Positions 45,055 to 53,726 of a stretch of 64,000 nt of DNA are shown here, one piece after another. The DNA lies in assembly GCA_031178065.1 (NCBI GenBank), contig JAPSJS010000007.1:17255-81254 (forward strand), written 5' to 3'. The notes below the pieces were generated by a model that did no database searches, was not told the DNA's origin, and saw only the letters and a program-made list of their open reading frames with translations. Each line of letters starts with the position of its first letter. The stretch's first letter is position 1. Position numbers and translations under genes: made by a program. The stretch is from Altererythrobacter sp. (GTDB lineage Bacteria; Pseudomonadota; Alphaproteobacteria; Sphingomonadales; Sphingomonadaceae).

Positions 45055-45420
45055 CTAGCGATTGTTTGGCGAGGGTTCCCACAACTCGATCGGGTTTCCT
45101 TCGGGATCGTGGATGCGGCAGAAGCGGCCGACTTCGGAATCCCACTCCGCGCGCGTCTCGACGGCGATTCCGGCGGCTCTAAGATCCGCCATGGCAGCGT
45201 CCAGATCGTCGACGCGGAAGTTGATCAGCCACTGCTGTTCGGAACGCCCGAAGTACTCGGTGTCCGCGGCGAACGGGGCGAACACCGTCGGCCCCGCCTG
45301 CTGGCGCCAGACGGTCTTCGCGATGTCGTCGATCCCCAGGTGCGTCTCGTACCAGGCGGCGAGAGCGGCCGGGTCACGTGCCCGGAAGAAGAAACCTCCT
45401 ACGCCCGTAACCCTGGTCAT
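45055..45420 (-). CDS. VOC/glyoxalase-like family protein
   Basis: A 121-residue vicinal-oxygen-chelate protein with two beta-alpha-beta-beta-beta units: GGFFFRARDPAALAAWYETHLGI, then QWLINFRVDDLDAAMADLRAAGI and FCRIHDPEGNPIELWEP. The last motif carries the conserved Glu of the metal site; the first unit lacks a clear metal-binding His. It may be a non-enzymatic binding protein or a glyoxalase-related enzyme. The ATG at 45420 is used; an upstream GTG adds one residue. It follows gatB in the same direction by 28 bp. Confidence 0.85.
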   Translation of the reverse strand: MTRVTGVGGFFFRARDPAALAAWYETHLGIDDIAKTVWRQQAGPTVFAPFAADTEYFGRSEQQWLINFRVDDLDAAMADLRAAGIAVETRAEWDSEVGRFCRIHDPEGNPIELWEPSPNNR

Positions 45421-45448
45421 CACGCTCTCCTCTTTTGGCCGGTAGAAG

Positions 45449-46945
45449 CTACCCCAGTTTTGCCTTCAGCAGTTCGTTCACGACCGCCGGGTTGGCCTTG
45501 CCCTGCGTGGCCTTCATCGTCTGGCCGACGAAGAAGCCGAACAGCTTGTCCTTCCCGCCGCGGTATTCCTCGACCTTGTCGGCATTGGCGGCAAGGACCT
45601 TGTCGATCTCGGCCTCGATCGCGCCCGTATCGCTCTGCTGCTTGAGGCCTTCCGTCTCGGCGATCTCGGCAGGTTCGCGGCCGGTCTTGAGGACGATCTC
45701 GAAGATCTCCTTCGCCTGCCCGCCGGATATTTCGCCCGCGGTCTGCATCTGCAGGATCGCGGCCTGTGCCTCGGCCGTGGCGTGCGCGGGATTGGCCTCG
45801 TCGCCCAGCGCATTCATCACGCCAGGTGCGACCGACAGCGACCAGTTGGCGACCTGCGTAGCGGCATCCTTCTCGCTCTTGCCGAGCCGCTTGGCGGTTT
45901 CCGCCAGCAGCGTCTCGAACCGGGCGAAAGTCTCGACCTCGGCCGTCAGAACCGCCGCGTTGTAGTCCGACAGCCCCAGCTCCTCGACATAGCGGCGGCG
46001 CTTGGCATCGGGCAGTTCGGGCAGCGAGGCGCGGCATTCCTCGAGGAACGCGTCGTCGAGCTCGAGCGGCAGCAGGTCGGGGTCGGGGAAGTAGCGATAG
46101 TCGTGCGCGTCTTCCTTGCTGCGCATGGAGCGCGTGGTGCCGGTGTTCGGATCGAACAGGCGGGTCTCCTGCACCACGGTGCCGCCGTCCTCGATCAGGT
46201 CGACCTGACGCCGGGCTTCGTATTCGATCGTCTGCATGACGAAGCGCACCGAGTTGACGTTCTTCGTCTCGGTCCGGATGCCGAGCTCCTCGCCCGGGCG
46301 ACGCACCGATACGTTGACGTCGGCGCGCATGGAGCCTTCTTCCATATTGCCGTCGCACGAACCGACATAGCGCAGGATCGTGCGCAGCTTGCGCACATAC
46401 GCCCCCGCTTCGGCCGGAGAACGCATGTCGGGCCGTGAGACGATCTCCATCAGCGCGACGCCGCAGCGGTTGAGGTCGACGTAGCTCATCGTCGGGTGCT
46501 GATCGTGCATCAGCTTGCCCGCGTCCTGCTCGACATGGATGCGCTCGACGCCGATGACCTTGTCCTGCGGGATGCCGGCCTTCTCGTCCGCCTCGATGGT
46601 CAGCGAGCCCTCGCCCACCAGCGGGTGGTAGAGCTGACTGATCTGATAGCCCTGCGGCAGGTCGGCGTAGAAGTAGTTCTTGCGATCGAACCGGCTCCAC
46701 CGGTTGATCACGGCCTCGATCGCCATGCCCGTGCGCACCGCCTGCCGGATGCACTCGCGGTTCGGCACCGGGAGCATGCCCGGCATCGCCGCGTCGATCA
46801 GGCTCACCTGCGTGTTCGGCTCCGCCCCGAACTCGGTGGAGGCGCCCGAGAACAGCTTGGCGTTCGAGGTGACCTGCGCATGGACCTCGAGGCCGATCAC
46901 GACCTCCCACTCGCCCGTCGCGCCCTGGATGCGATAGCTACTCAT
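45449..46945 (-). CDS. gatB: Asp-tRNA(Asn)/Glu-tRNA(Gln) amidotransferase subunit B
   Basis: A 498-residue subunit of GatCAB, which amidates misacylated Glu-tRNA(Gln) and Asp-tRNA(Asn). Signatures are [30 protein letters not shown] and [19 protein letters not shown] near the start, then RADVNVSVR. The C-terminal GatB/YqeY domain includes [17 protein letters not shown] and ends [22 protein letters not shown]. Its start overlaps the small membrane ORF by 8 bp. Confidence 0.97.
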   Translation of the reverse strand: MSSYRIQGATGEWEVVIGLEVHAQVTSNAKLFSGASTEFGAEPNTQVSLIDAAMPGMLPVPNRECIRQAVRTGMAIEAVINRWSRFDRKNYFYADLPQGYQISQLYHPLVGEGSLTIEADEKAGIPQDKVIGVERIHVEQDAGKLMHDQHPTMSYVDLNRCGVALMEIVSRPDMRSPAEAGAYVRKLRTILRYVGSCDGNMEEGSMRADVNVSVRRPGEELGIRTETKNVNSVRFVMQTIEYEARRQVDLIEDGGTVVQETRLFDPNTGTTRSMRSKEDAHDYRYFPDPDLLPLELDDAFLEECRASLPELPDAKRRRYVEELGLSDYNAAVLTAEVETFARFETLLAETAKRLGKSEKDAATQVANWSLSVAPGVMNALGDEANPAHATAEAQAAILQMQTAGEISGGQAKEIFEIVLKTGREPAEIAETEGLKQQSDTGAIEAEIDKVLAANADKVEEYRGGKDKLFGFFVGQTMKATQGKANPAVVNELLKAKLG

Positions 46946-47078
46946 CTTCGATCAACTTTCCATCTTTGTCGAAGCGCGCCTCGCCATACTTCACTCGGCG
47001 CGCGACAATGGCCGGAACCAGGTAGAGAGTGATCAAGACGCCAATGCTCGCGATCACCTCTATCGCGCCGATGCTCAC
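46938..47078 (-). CDS. Small one-helix membrane ORF stitched between gatA and gatB
   Basis: A 46-codon ORF begins with GTG (47076-47078) inside a GTGA overlap with the gatA stop and ends in TAG (46938-46940), 8 bp into gatB. The product starts with one hydrophobic helix ([19 protein letters not shown]), then a basic-acidic tail ([20 protein letters not shown]) with the positive-inside pattern. About three quarters of its codons end in G or C, in line with its neighbours. Position and overlaps imply translation with gatCAB. I know of no named family; a role in GatCAB is not implied by sequence alone. Confidence 0.65.
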   Translation of the reverse strand: MSIGAIEVIASIGVLITLYLVPAIVARRVKYGEARFDKDGKLIEDE

Positions 47079-48559
47079 CACCACTTCTCCGGCTGCGCAT
47101 CGAAGGCCGCGCGTTGCTGGATCGCGAGCCCGGCGTTCAGCACGCCCTGCTCGTCGAAGGCCTTGCCGATAAGCTGGAGGCCAAGCGGCAGACCGTTGCC
47201 GTTGAGCATGGCCGGCACACTCATCGCGGGCAGGCCGGCAAGGCTGGCGGGAACGGCGAAGACGTCGTTGAGATACATCGCCAGCGGATCGTCCATCTTG
47301 TCGCCCAGCGCGAAAGCGGCGGTCGGCGTCGTCGGCGCGAGGATCACGTCGCACTGCGCCCACGCCTTCTCGAAATCGCGCGCGATCAATGTGCGGACCC
47401 GCTGCGCCTGGTTGTAGTAGGCATCGTAGAACCCCGCAGAGAGCACGTAGGTGCCGATGAGGATGCGGCGCTTGACCTCGTCCCCGAAGCCCGCGGCGCG
47501 CGTGGCGGCATACATGTCCTGCAGTCCTGCACCGTCCGGCAGCTCGCGCAGGCCGTAACGCACCCCGTCGTAGCGGGCGAGGTTGCTGGAGGCTTCGGCC
47601 GGCGCGATGATGTAGTAGGCGGGCAGCGCATACTTCGTGTGCGGCAGGCTGATGTCGACCACTTCGGCGCCCGCATCGCGCAGCCATTCCTTGCCGCGCT
47701 CCCAGCTGTCGAGGATTTCGGGGTCCGTGCCCTCCATCCGGTATTCCTTGGGGACGCCGACTTTCTTGCCGCGCAGATCGGCGGAAAGGTTCGCCTCCCA
47801 TTCGGGCACCGGCAGGTCGAGAGAGGTCGAATCCTTCGGATCGAACCCCGCCATCGCGCCAAGCATGATCGCGCAGTCCTCGACGCTGCGCGCCATCGGC
47901 CCGGCCTGGTCGAGGCTCGAGGCGAAGGCGACGACGCCCCAGCGGCTGCAGCGGCCGTAGGTGGGCTTGATCCCGCAGATGCCGGTGAACGCCGCCGGCT
48001 GGCGGATCGAGCCGCCCGTGTCCGTGCCCGTCGCGGCCGGAGCGATCCGCGCAGCCACAACGGCCGAGGAGCCGCCCGACGATCCGCCCGGCGCGAGATC
48101 GGCATTGCCACCGTCCTTGTGCCGCCACGGGCTGATCACGTTGCCGAAGTAGCTGGTCTCGTTGGAGGAGCCCATGGCGAACTGGTCGAGGTTGAGCTTG
48201 CCCAGCATGCCCGCGCCCGCGCTCCACAGGTTCTGCGAAACGGTGCTCTCGTACTCGGGCGTGAAGCCTTCGAGAATATGGCTGGCCGCGGTCGTCTGCA
48301 CGCCCTGGGTGGCGAACAGGTCCTTCATCCCGATGGGAACGCCCGCCATGGCGCCGAGCTGCTTGCCCGCAGCACGGGCGGCATCGACCTTCTCCGCTGC
48401 GGCCAGTGCGTGGTCGGGCGTGGTGACGATGAAGGCGTTGAGCGCGCCACCCGCGGCCACGGCGGTGTTGTGCGCCTCGGCCACTTCGCGCGCGGTGAAG
48501 TCGCCTGCGGCAACCCCGTCGCGGATCGCCTTGACGCCGAGTTCGGTCAGTTCGGTCAT
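47075..48559 (-). CDS. gatA: Asp-tRNA(Asn)/Glu-tRNA(Gln) amidotransferase subunit A
   Basis: A 494-residue amidase-signature enzyme that supplies ammonia from glutamine to GatB. The Ser-cisSer-Lys triad is present: Lys in [10 protein letters not shown] (about 79), serines in [10 protein letters not shown] and [11 protein letters not shown] (about 154-178). The start ATG shares one base with the gatC stop (TAATG). Ends QPEKWW with the stop overlapping the small membrane ORF. Confidence 0.97.
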   Translation of the reverse strand: MTELTELGVKAIRDGVAAGDFTAREVAEAHNTAVAAGGALNAFIVTTPDHALAAAEKVDAARAAGKQLGAMAGVPIGMKDLFATQGVQTTAASHILEGFTPEYESTVSQNLWSAGAGMLGKLNLDQFAMGSSNETSYFGNVISPWRHKDGGNADLAPGGSSGGSSAVVAARIAPAATGTDTGGSIRQPAAFTGICGIKPTYGRCSRWGVVAFASSLDQAGPMARSVEDCAIMLGAMAGFDPKDSTSLDLPVPEWEANLSADLRGKKVGVPKEYRMEGTDPEILDSWERGKEWLRDAGAEVVDISLPHTKYALPAYYIIAPAEASSNLARYDGVRYGLRELPDGAGLQDMYAATRAAGFGDEVKRRILIGTYVLSAGFYDAYYNQAQRVRTLIARDFEKAWAQCDVILAPTTPTAAFALGDKMDDPLAMYLNDVFAVPASLAGLPAMSVPAMLNGNGLPLGLQLIGKAFDEQGVLNAGLAIQQRAAFDAQPEKWW

Positions 48560-48861
48560 TATTCGATCACCTTGGGCACGCCGAAGAAGCCGTGCTCGGC
48601 CGCGGGTGCATTGGCCAGTACCGCATCGCGCCTGTCGCCGCCGGTCAGCGGGTCGGCGTCGATCACATCGTCACGCAGGCGCAGTGTATTGGGGATGACG
48701 GCGGTCATCGGCTCGACCTGCGAGGTATCGACCTCGCCAAGCTGCTCGACCCAGTCGAGGATCTGCGAAAGCTCGGGCGCCATGCGCGCGAGCTCGTCCT
48801 CGCTCATCTTGATACGGGCCAGCGAGGCGATCTTCGCCACGGTGGTCTGGTCGACGGACAT
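48559..48861 (-). CDS. gatC: Asp-tRNA(Asn)/Glu-tRNA(Gln) amidotransferase subunit C
   Basis: A 100-residue GatC that clamps GatA and Gat[40 protein letters not shown], then [15 protein letters not shown] and a FGVPKVIE end. It leads the gatC-gatA-small ORF-gatB set, 84 bp downstream of the FKBP gene in the same direction. The organism therefore uses the indirect route for Gln-tRNA and/or Asn-tRNA. Confidence 0.95.
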   Translation of the reverse strand: MSVDQTTVAKIASLARIKMSEDELARMAPELSQILDWVEQLGEVDTSQVEPMTAVIPNTLRLRDDVIDADPLTGGDRRDAVLANAPAAEHGFFGVPKVIE

Positions 48862-48945
48862 GAGAATTGCCCTTCGTTGGGAGGTGAATTGTCGCGAGCG
48901 GCGCTAGCAGCGCGCCCTCGGGCGTTCAAGCGGCGGCAGCGCGCC

Positions 48946-49512
48946 TCATTGCCCCGGTTGCGGCGCGCCTTCCGGCATCTGCTGTTGCTGCTGCATCTGC
49001 ATCATCTGCTGGACCATCGCGACGCGGCGCTGGAAGTCCTCGCGGCTCATGATCTCGGTCACTTCCATGTCGAAGATCAGATCAGCGCCTGCGGGAATGC
49101 CCGAGCCGGGCGGCGGCGCGTCGCCATAAGCGAGATCCGCCGGGATCTCGAGCACGTACTTCCCGCCCTTCTGCATCTGCTGCAGTCCTTGCTCGAAGCC
49201 CGGAATCGTCGCGCCTTCCTCGATCGGGAACGGATTGCCGTCGGGCAGGAGCCCCGGGGGAAGCGGCAGAGACTGCGACTGGTCGAACACGGTGCCGTCG
49301 GCCAGCTTGCCGGTGTACTTCACGAACACGACCTCGCCGACTTGCGCGGTCGGGCCGGTGCCCGCACGCACTTCCTCCACGTCCACGCCTTGCGGCACGG
49401 TCGCCCAAGCGATTCCCGCCGCAAGCAGCACCGCCGCGGCAACGCCGAACCAGAGTTTGGTGAGCGAGCCTTTCGCGATCGGCTGGAGAGGGACGCGGGT
49501 GACTTCGGCCAT
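48946..49512 (-). CDS. FKBP-type peptidyl-prolyl isomerase, membrane-anchored
   Basis: A 188-residue protein with an uncleaved-looking N-terminal membrane helix (LTKLWFGVAAAVLLAAGIAWA, residues 17-37) and an FKBP domain facing the periplasm: GEVVFVKYTGKLADGTVFDQS, IPGFEQGLQQMQKGGKYVLEIPADLAYGD and GADLIFDMEVTEI. The active-site aromatic and Asp residues of FKBPs are present. The C-terminal tail is Gln/Met-rich (MQQQQQM). It likely folds exported proteins. Downstream of rpsU, with a terminator between. Confidence 0.92.
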   Translation of the reverse strand: MAEVTRVPLQPIAKGSLTKLWFGVAAAVLLAAGIAWATVPQGVDVEEVRAGTGPTAQVGEVVFVKYTGKLADGTVFDQSQSLPLPPGLLPDGNPFPIEEGATIPGFEQGLQQMQKGGKYVLEIPADLAYGDAPPPGSGIPAGADLIFDMEVTEIMSREDFQRRVAMVQQMMQMQQQQQMPEGAPQPGQ

Positions 49513-49526
49513 GTCGGGTTCCTGAA

Positions 49527-49558
49527 TGCAAAAGGGCGCGGGGATCGGCCCGCGCCCT
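49527..49558 (-). terminator. Terminator between rpsU and the FKBP gene
   Basis: On the minus strand AGGGCGCGGG (49549-49558) pairs with CCCGCGCCCT (49533-49542) and is followed by TTTTGCATT. It would end or attenuate rpsU transcription before the FKBP gene. Confidence 0.75.
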
Positions 49559-49595
49559 GATGGCTTATCGCTGTGACGTCTTCAAGCGAGTCGCG

Positions 49596-49802
49596 TTATT
49601 TCGCGCCGTCGCGTTCCAGCCGCTTACGCTCGAGCTTACGGGCGCGGCGAACGGCTGCCGCCTTCTCGCGAGCGCGCTTCTCGCTCGGCTTCTCGTAGTG
49701 GCGACGCAGCTTCATTTCGCGATACACACCCTCGCGCTGCAGCTTCTTCTTGAGCGCGCGCAGGGCCTGGTCGACATTGTTATCGCGAACGACGATCTGC
49801 AT
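49596..49802 (-). CDS. rpsU: 30S ribosomal protein S21
   Basis: A 68-residue basic protein starting [40 protein letters not shown], matching bS21 throughout, with a Lys/Arg-rich helical tail. The longer frame to 49967 has no family support. S21 lies at the 30S platform near the anti-Shine-Dalgarno. About 210 bp of upstream sequence, with a REP-like repeat, separates it from the divergent crcB. Confidence 0.97.
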   Translation of the reverse strand: MQIVVRDNNVDQALRALKKKLQREGVYREMKLRRHYEKPSEKRAREKAAAVRRARKLERKRLERDGAK

Positions 49803-49959
49803 AAATTCAAATACCTCACAGCAACAGCGCGAAACCCGCCCAACGCGAGTCGCGCCTTTCGAGATCAACGAAAAATGTGCCGAATCCGTTCCGGATCGGC
49901 TCGAACCGAGGCGCGCATAAGCGAACTCGCATCGATTGGCAAGCCGCCACGCCGCCTGG

Positions 49960-49982
49960 CATCCCAAACGCGCTGCGGGATG
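49960..49982. repeat. REP-like palindrome (CATCCC/GGGATG type)
   Basis: CATCCC (49960-49965) pairs with GGGATG (49977-49982) followed by ACG, the same outer pattern as the element at 24753. It lies in the divergent spacer between rpsU and crcB. Confidence 0.5.
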
Positions 49983-50014
49983 ACGAACGAACCAATGCGG
50001 TCTAAGGGGCGGCG

Positions 50015-50425
50015 ATGTCCGCTATTTCACCCTTCACTGCATCGCTCTACGTCTTCGCCGGCGGCGGGGCGGGAGCGCTGCTGCGTTACCAGGGAGGCCG
50101 GTTCATGACCCACCTGCTCGGGCCCCAGGCCGTCACCGCCTTTCCATGGGCCACGCTGACCGTCAACGTGATCGGCAGTTGCGCCATGGGCCTGCTCGCC
50201 GGCTGGCTGGCGCGGCATGGGGATGCGGGGGGCGAGCAATGGCGCCTCCTGATCGGCGTCGGCCTGCTGGGCGGCTTCACGACCTTCTCCGCCTTCAGCC
50301 TCGAACTCATGCTGCTGATCGAACGCGGGCAGCCGTGGCTGGCGGTGAGCTACACGCTGATCTCGGTGCTCGCGGGCCTCACCGGGCTCTACATCGGTCT
50401 CATTGCCATGCGGATTGCAGGATGA
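50015..50425 (+). CDS. crcB: Fluoride exporter CrcB/FluC
   Basis: A 136-residue four-helix membrane protein: [13 protein letters not shown] at the start, then [18 protein letters not shown] and the signature [12 protein letters not shown] that lines the fluoride pore. It acts as a dual-topology dimer that expels fluoride. I looked for a fluoride riboswitch in the 200-bp leader and did not see the conserved motif. First gene of a five-gene chain with 4-bp overlaps. Confidence 0.95.
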   Translation: MSAISPFTASLYVFAGGGAGALLRYQGGRFMTHLLGPQAVTAFPWATLTVNVIGSCAMGLLAGWLARHGDAGGEQWRLLIGVGLLGGFTTFSAFSLELMLLIERGQPWLAVSYTLISVLAGLTGLYIGLIAMRIAG

Positions 50426-51537
50426 GCGACTCGGTCCGCCAGTTCACTGTCCAGCCCGACGACGACGGGGTGCGACTCGACCGGTGGTTCAAGCGCCACC
50501 TGCCGCAGATCGGCTTCGCGACGATTTCCAAGTGGGCCCGCACCGGCCAGATTCGCATCGACGGCGCGCGCGCGAAGCCCGAGGACCGGCTCGCCGCCGG
50601 CCAGGTCGTGCGCGTCCCTCCGGGCGGTGAAGCTCCGCACCGCAAACCCCAGACGAAACGCGAGTTGACGGCGGACGAGATCGCCGAAGCGCAGGCCATG
50701 ATCATCGCACAAACGCGGTCCGCGATCGTGCTCAACAAGCCCCCGGGCCTCGCAACGCAGGGCGGCACCAAGACCCACCGCCACGTCGACGGGCTGCTCG
50801 ATGCTTTCTCGCCGGGCGAAGACGATCCGCGCCCGCGCCTCGTACACCGGCTCGACAAGGACACCAGCGGCGTGCTGCTCGTAGCGCGCACCCCGGGGAG
50901 CGCCGCGTCGTACTCCCGGCGCTTCTCGGGCCGCAGCGCGAAGAAGGTCTACTGGGCGCTGATCGTCGGCGTGCCCGACGTGCCCGAAGGCACGATCGAC
51001 GCGCCCCTGGCGAAGCAGCCCGGCACCGGCGGTGAGAAGATGCATGTCGACGAGGAGAACGGCCAGCGCGCCGTCACGCGCTACCGCGTGGTCGACAAGG
51101 TCGCGAAGAGAGCCGCCTGGGTCGAGCTGGAACCGATGACCGGGCGCACGCACCAGCTGCGCGTTCATATGGCCGCGATCGGCCATCCGATTCTCGGCGA
51201 CGGCAAGTACGGCGGGCAGGACGCCTTCCTGACCGGCAGCGTGAGCCGCAAGATGCATCTTCACGCGCGGCGGCTGATCATCGAGCAGCCGGAGGGCGGC
51301 AAGCTCGACGTGACGGCGGATTTGCCCGAGCATTTCGCGGCAAGCATGGAGCAGCTCGGCTTCGATCCGGCGCTCAGCGATGCCGAGCCGCTGCGCGAGG
51401 AATCGAACGAGCGCACACCCGCGGAGAAGAAGCAGGCGGCCCGTGCCCATGCCAAGCAGTATCGCCGGGGGCGCCGGGGCGAACGCCGGTCGCGCGGCGC
51501 CGCTCCGAAGCCCAAGGGCGGAGGCAAGCGCAAGTGA
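50422..51537 (+). CDS. RluA-family RNA pseudouridine synthase
   Basis: A 371-residue enzyme with an N-terminal S4 RNA-binding domain (DDGVRLDRWFKRHLPQIGFATISKWARTGQIRID) and the RluA-type catalytic domain with RLVHRLDKDTSGVLLVA, whose Asp is the nucleophile, then GRTHQLRVHMAAIGHPILGD. It modifies 23S rRNA, probably as an RluC- or RluD-like enzyme; sequence alone does not tell which. The tail after about residue 330 is strongly basic (QYRRGRRGERRSRG). The ATG overlaps the crcB stop (ATGA). Confidence 0.92.
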   Translation: MSDSVRQFTVQPDDDGVRLDRWFKRHLPQIGFATISKWARTGQIRIDGARAKPEDRLAAGQVVRVPPGGEAPHRKPQTKRELTADEIAEAQAMIIAQTRSAIVLNKPPGLATQGGTKTHRHVDGLLDAFSPGEDDPRPRLVHRLDKDTSGVLLVARTPGSAASYSRRFSGRSAKKVYWALIVGVPDVPEGTIDAPLAKQPGTGGEKMHVDEENGQRAVTRYRVVDKVAKRAAWVELEPMTGRTHQLRVHMAAIGHPILGDGKYGGQDAFLTGSVSRKMHLHARRLIIEQPEGGKLDVTADLPEHFAASMEQLGFDPALSDAEPLREESNERTPAEKKQAARAHAKQYRRGRRGERRSRGAAPKPKGGGKRK

Positions 51538-52187
51538 CGGTGCGGCTCGCGATCTTCGACTGCGACGGCACGCTCGTCGATGGACAGGCGGCGATCTGCA
51601 ATTCGATGGAGACGGCCTTCGCCAGTGCGGGCCTGCCTGCCCCGGACCGGCACGACGTGCGCCGCATCGTTGGGCTGAGCCTGCCGCAGGCGATCCGCCT
51701 GCTCGCACCCGACGCCGACGATGCGCTGCACCGCCACGCCGTCGACGCCTACAAGGAGGCATTCCGTGCCTGCCGGCTCGACGGGACGTTGGAGGAGCCG
51801 CTGTTCGACGGCATCGCCGACGTGCTCGTGCGCTTGGCGGAGAGCGGCTGGACGCTCGGCGTCGCGACCGGCAAGTCCGACCGAGGGCTCACAAGCTGCC
51901 TCGCGGCCCACGGCCTCTCCGACCATTTCATCACGCTCCAGACCGCCGACCGCCATCCCTCCAAGCCGCACCCCGCCATGGTCGAGGCGGCGCTGGTCGA
52001 GGCAGGTGCGGAAGCGGCCGATGCGGTGATGATCGGCGACACGACATTCGACATGGAGATGGCCCGCGCCGCCGGCGTGCGCGCGATCGGCGTAGCCTGG
52101 GGCTATCACACGGAAAGCGAGCTGCGCGAGGCGGGCGCGTCGCATGTCGCCGCTACTCCGGCCGAACTGGGAGACCTGCTGTCATGA
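51534..52187 (+). CDS. HAD-superfamily hydrolase (phosphoglycolate-phosphatase-like)
   Basis: A 217-residue HAD hydrolase: DCDGTLVDG (motif I, catalytic Asp pair), ATGKSDRGL (motif II), KPHPAMV (motif III Lys) and MIGDTTFDMEMARAAG (motif IV). The cap is alpha-helical, type C1, like phosphoglycolate phosphatase, but the exact substrate is unknown. A GTG start overlaps the synthase stop (GTGA), and its own stop overlaps the next gene. Confidence 0.9.
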   Translation: MTVRLAIFDCDGTLVDGQAAICNSMETAFASAGLPAPDRHDVRRIVGLSLPQAIRLLAPDADDALHRHAVDAYKEAFRACRLDGTLEEPLFDGIADVLVRLAESGWTLGVATGKSDRGLTSCLAAHGLSDHFITLQTADRHPSKPHPAMVEAALVEAGAEAADAVMIGDTTFDMEMARAAGVRAIGVAWGYHTESELREAGASHVAATPAELGDLLS

Positions 52188-52390
52188 ACGATCCTGCGCA
52201 GTCCCGCTACTTCGCGATGGTCGCGGTGCGCTTTGCCGGCGTCGCGCTGATCCTGCTCGGCATCCTCGTGGTACGCCGCGTGCTGGAGCTGCCCGACGTC
52301 CTCGGTTACGTGCTGCTGCTCGCGGGGCTGGTCGGTTTCTTCGTCATGCCCTCCGTCCTCGCGCGGCGCTGGCGGAGCCCGAAGGAATGA
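52184..52390 (+). CDS. Small two-helix membrane protein, unknown function
   Basis: A 68-residue protein starting MNDPAQSRYF, with two hydrophobic segments (FAGVALILLGILVV, about 17-30; LGYVLLLAGLVGFFVMPSVLA, about 40-60) and a basic end (RRWRSPKE). It overlaps its upstream neighbour by 4 bp (ATGA) and its downstream neighbour ATP12 by 4 bp. Its conservation between a HAD enzyme and ATP12 would suggest a role in membrane protein or ATP-synthase assembly, but this is inference. No domain is recognised. Confidence 0.75.
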   Translation: MNDPAQSRYFAMVAVRFAGVALILLGILVVRRVLELPDVLGYVLLLAGLVGFFVMPSVLARRWRSPKE

Positions 52391-53079
52391 AGCGCTTCTA
52401 CCGTGAGGTCGCGGTCGAGGAAGCAGAGGGCGAATGGCGCGTCACGCTCGACGGCCGCGCCATCAAGACCGCCCTCGGCGCGCCGCAGATCGTGCCGACG
52501 CGCGAACTCGCCGAAGCGCTTGCCGCAGAGTGGTCGCAGCAGGGCGACGAGATCGACCCGCACACGTTCCCGCGGCGCGACATGGCCGACTACGCGATCG
52601 ACGTGGTGCGCGCGGATCGCCCGGCGGCGATCGGCAAGCTGATGGCTTTCGCCGAGACCGATACGCTCTGCTACCGCGCCGATCCCGACGAGCCGCTCTT
52701 CCGCCGCCAGCATGAAATTTGGGAGCCGCTGGTGACCGCTCTGGAAGCGCGCGAGGGCATCCGGTTCGACCGCGTGAGCGGGGTGATCCACCGCCCCCAG
52801 CCGCAAGCCAGCCTCGACGCGCTGCGCGCGCTGCTCGGCACGCTCGACGATTTCACGCTCGCCACCTTGCAGACGATGGCCTCCCTCTGCGCCTCGCTGT
52901 GCATCGCACTGGAGGCGCTGGAGGCGAACGCCGATGCCGAGGCGCTCTGGTCGGCCGCCCATCTCGAAGAGGAATGGCAGGCCGAGCTGTGGGGCCGCGA
53001 TGCCGAAGCCGAGGCGCGGCGGGACAAACGGCGGGCGGAGTTCCTGGAAGCGTTCCGCTTCGCGAGGATCCTGGTCTAG
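52387..53079 (+). CDS. ATP12-family F1-ATPase assembly chaperone
   Basis: A 230-residue protein of the ATP12 chaperone family, which in mitochondria binds the F1 alpha subunit. The N-terminal MKRFYREVAVEEAEGEWRVTLDGRAIKTA, then PTRELAEALAAEWSQQGDEIDPHTFP and FAETDTLCYRADPDEPLFRRQHEIWEPLV are typical, as is LWGRDAEAEARR near the end. It is present in alphaproteobacteria, which fits the mitochondrial link. Last gene of the overlapping chain and convergent with the Mla lipoprotein. Confidence 0.93.
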   Translation: MKRFYREVAVEEAEGEWRVTLDGRAIKTALGAPQIVPTRELAEALAAEWSQQGDEIDPHTFPRRDMADYAIDVVRADRPAAIGKLMAFAETDTLCYRADPDEPLFRRQHEIWEPLVTALEAREGIRFDRVSGVIHRPQPQASLDALRALLGTLDDFTLATLQTMASLCASLCIALEALEANADAEALWSAAHLEEEWQAELWGRDAEAEARRDKRRAEFLEAFRFARILV

Positions 53080-53109
53080 CGCGAGCGGATCAGATCCGGT
53101 CGCAGTCCC

Positions 53110-53700
53110 TCACCCGACCCATTCCGCGACTTGCCCCGCAACATCGTTCGCCGCGCGGTTGAGTGCCTCGCCCACCGGTCCCGCTTCGGCTGCGACGCCC
53201 GGGATCACGCTTTCGAAACGACGGGTCTCGATGGCATCGCCTTCCGCCTCGCGGATCGCATCGAACCGCACCACGACCGAGGACGTGCGCGCATCGTAGC
53301 CGAAATCGCGCAGCACGCCGCGGAGCTGGGTGTTCGGCGTGAGTGCCGGATCGTCGGAATCGATCACCACGCGGTTGCTGCGAGTGCGGATCGTTTCGGC
53401 GAGCAGCCCGCGGAACAGGCGCGCAGGCTTGTCCACCCACACCGCATCCTTGAGGTAGGCGATGTTGGCATCGTCCACCTGCACCGGCACGCGCACGACG
53501 TCGAGCCGCGCGGGCGCATCCGGAACGAGGATCGCGAGCGCTCCCGCCGCACTGCCCGTCGTGCTCGATCCGGCCGGCGCCTCCGCCGTGGGAGTCAGCG
53601 TCAGCAGGCTCTCCGGCGGTTCCGCACCGAAGCTCACGCAGCCGGCGAGCGCGGCAAGTGCCGCCAGCGCCGGGAATATCCTGATGGCTGTCGCGCGCAT
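53110..53700 (-). CDS. ABC-transport auxiliary lipoprotein (Mla-associated)
   Basis: A 196-residue protein with a lipoprotein signal and lipobox LAGC (about residue 21), then the ABC-type transport auxiliary domain: LAILVPDAPARLDVVRVPV, ANIAYLKDAVWVDKPARLFRGLL, LRGVLRDFGYD and VVRFDAIREAEG. Such lipoproteins (PqiC-like) pair with MCE proteins to carry lipids across the periplasm. I chose the ATG at 53700, with AGGGGA upstream; the one at 53730 overlaps the mlaD stop. Last gene of the mlaE-F-D set. Confidence 0.85.
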   Translation of the reverse strand: MRATAIRIFPALAALAALAGCVSFGAEPPESLLTLTPTAEAPAGSSTTGSAAGALAILVPDAPARLDVVRVPVQVDDANIAYLKDAVWVDKPARLFRGLLAETIRTRSNRVVIDSDDPALTPNTQLRGVLRDFGYDARTSSVVVRFDAIREAEGDAIETRRFESVIPGVAAEAGPVGEALNRAANDVAGQVAEWVG

Positions 53701-53726
53701 CGCGTTCCCCTGTCTCTTCGCGCCGG

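Noticed and set aside
49803..50014. A fluoride riboswitch upstream of crcB
   Set aside because: I searched the leader for the conserved riboswitch core and did not see it; the region holds a REP-like palindrome instead.
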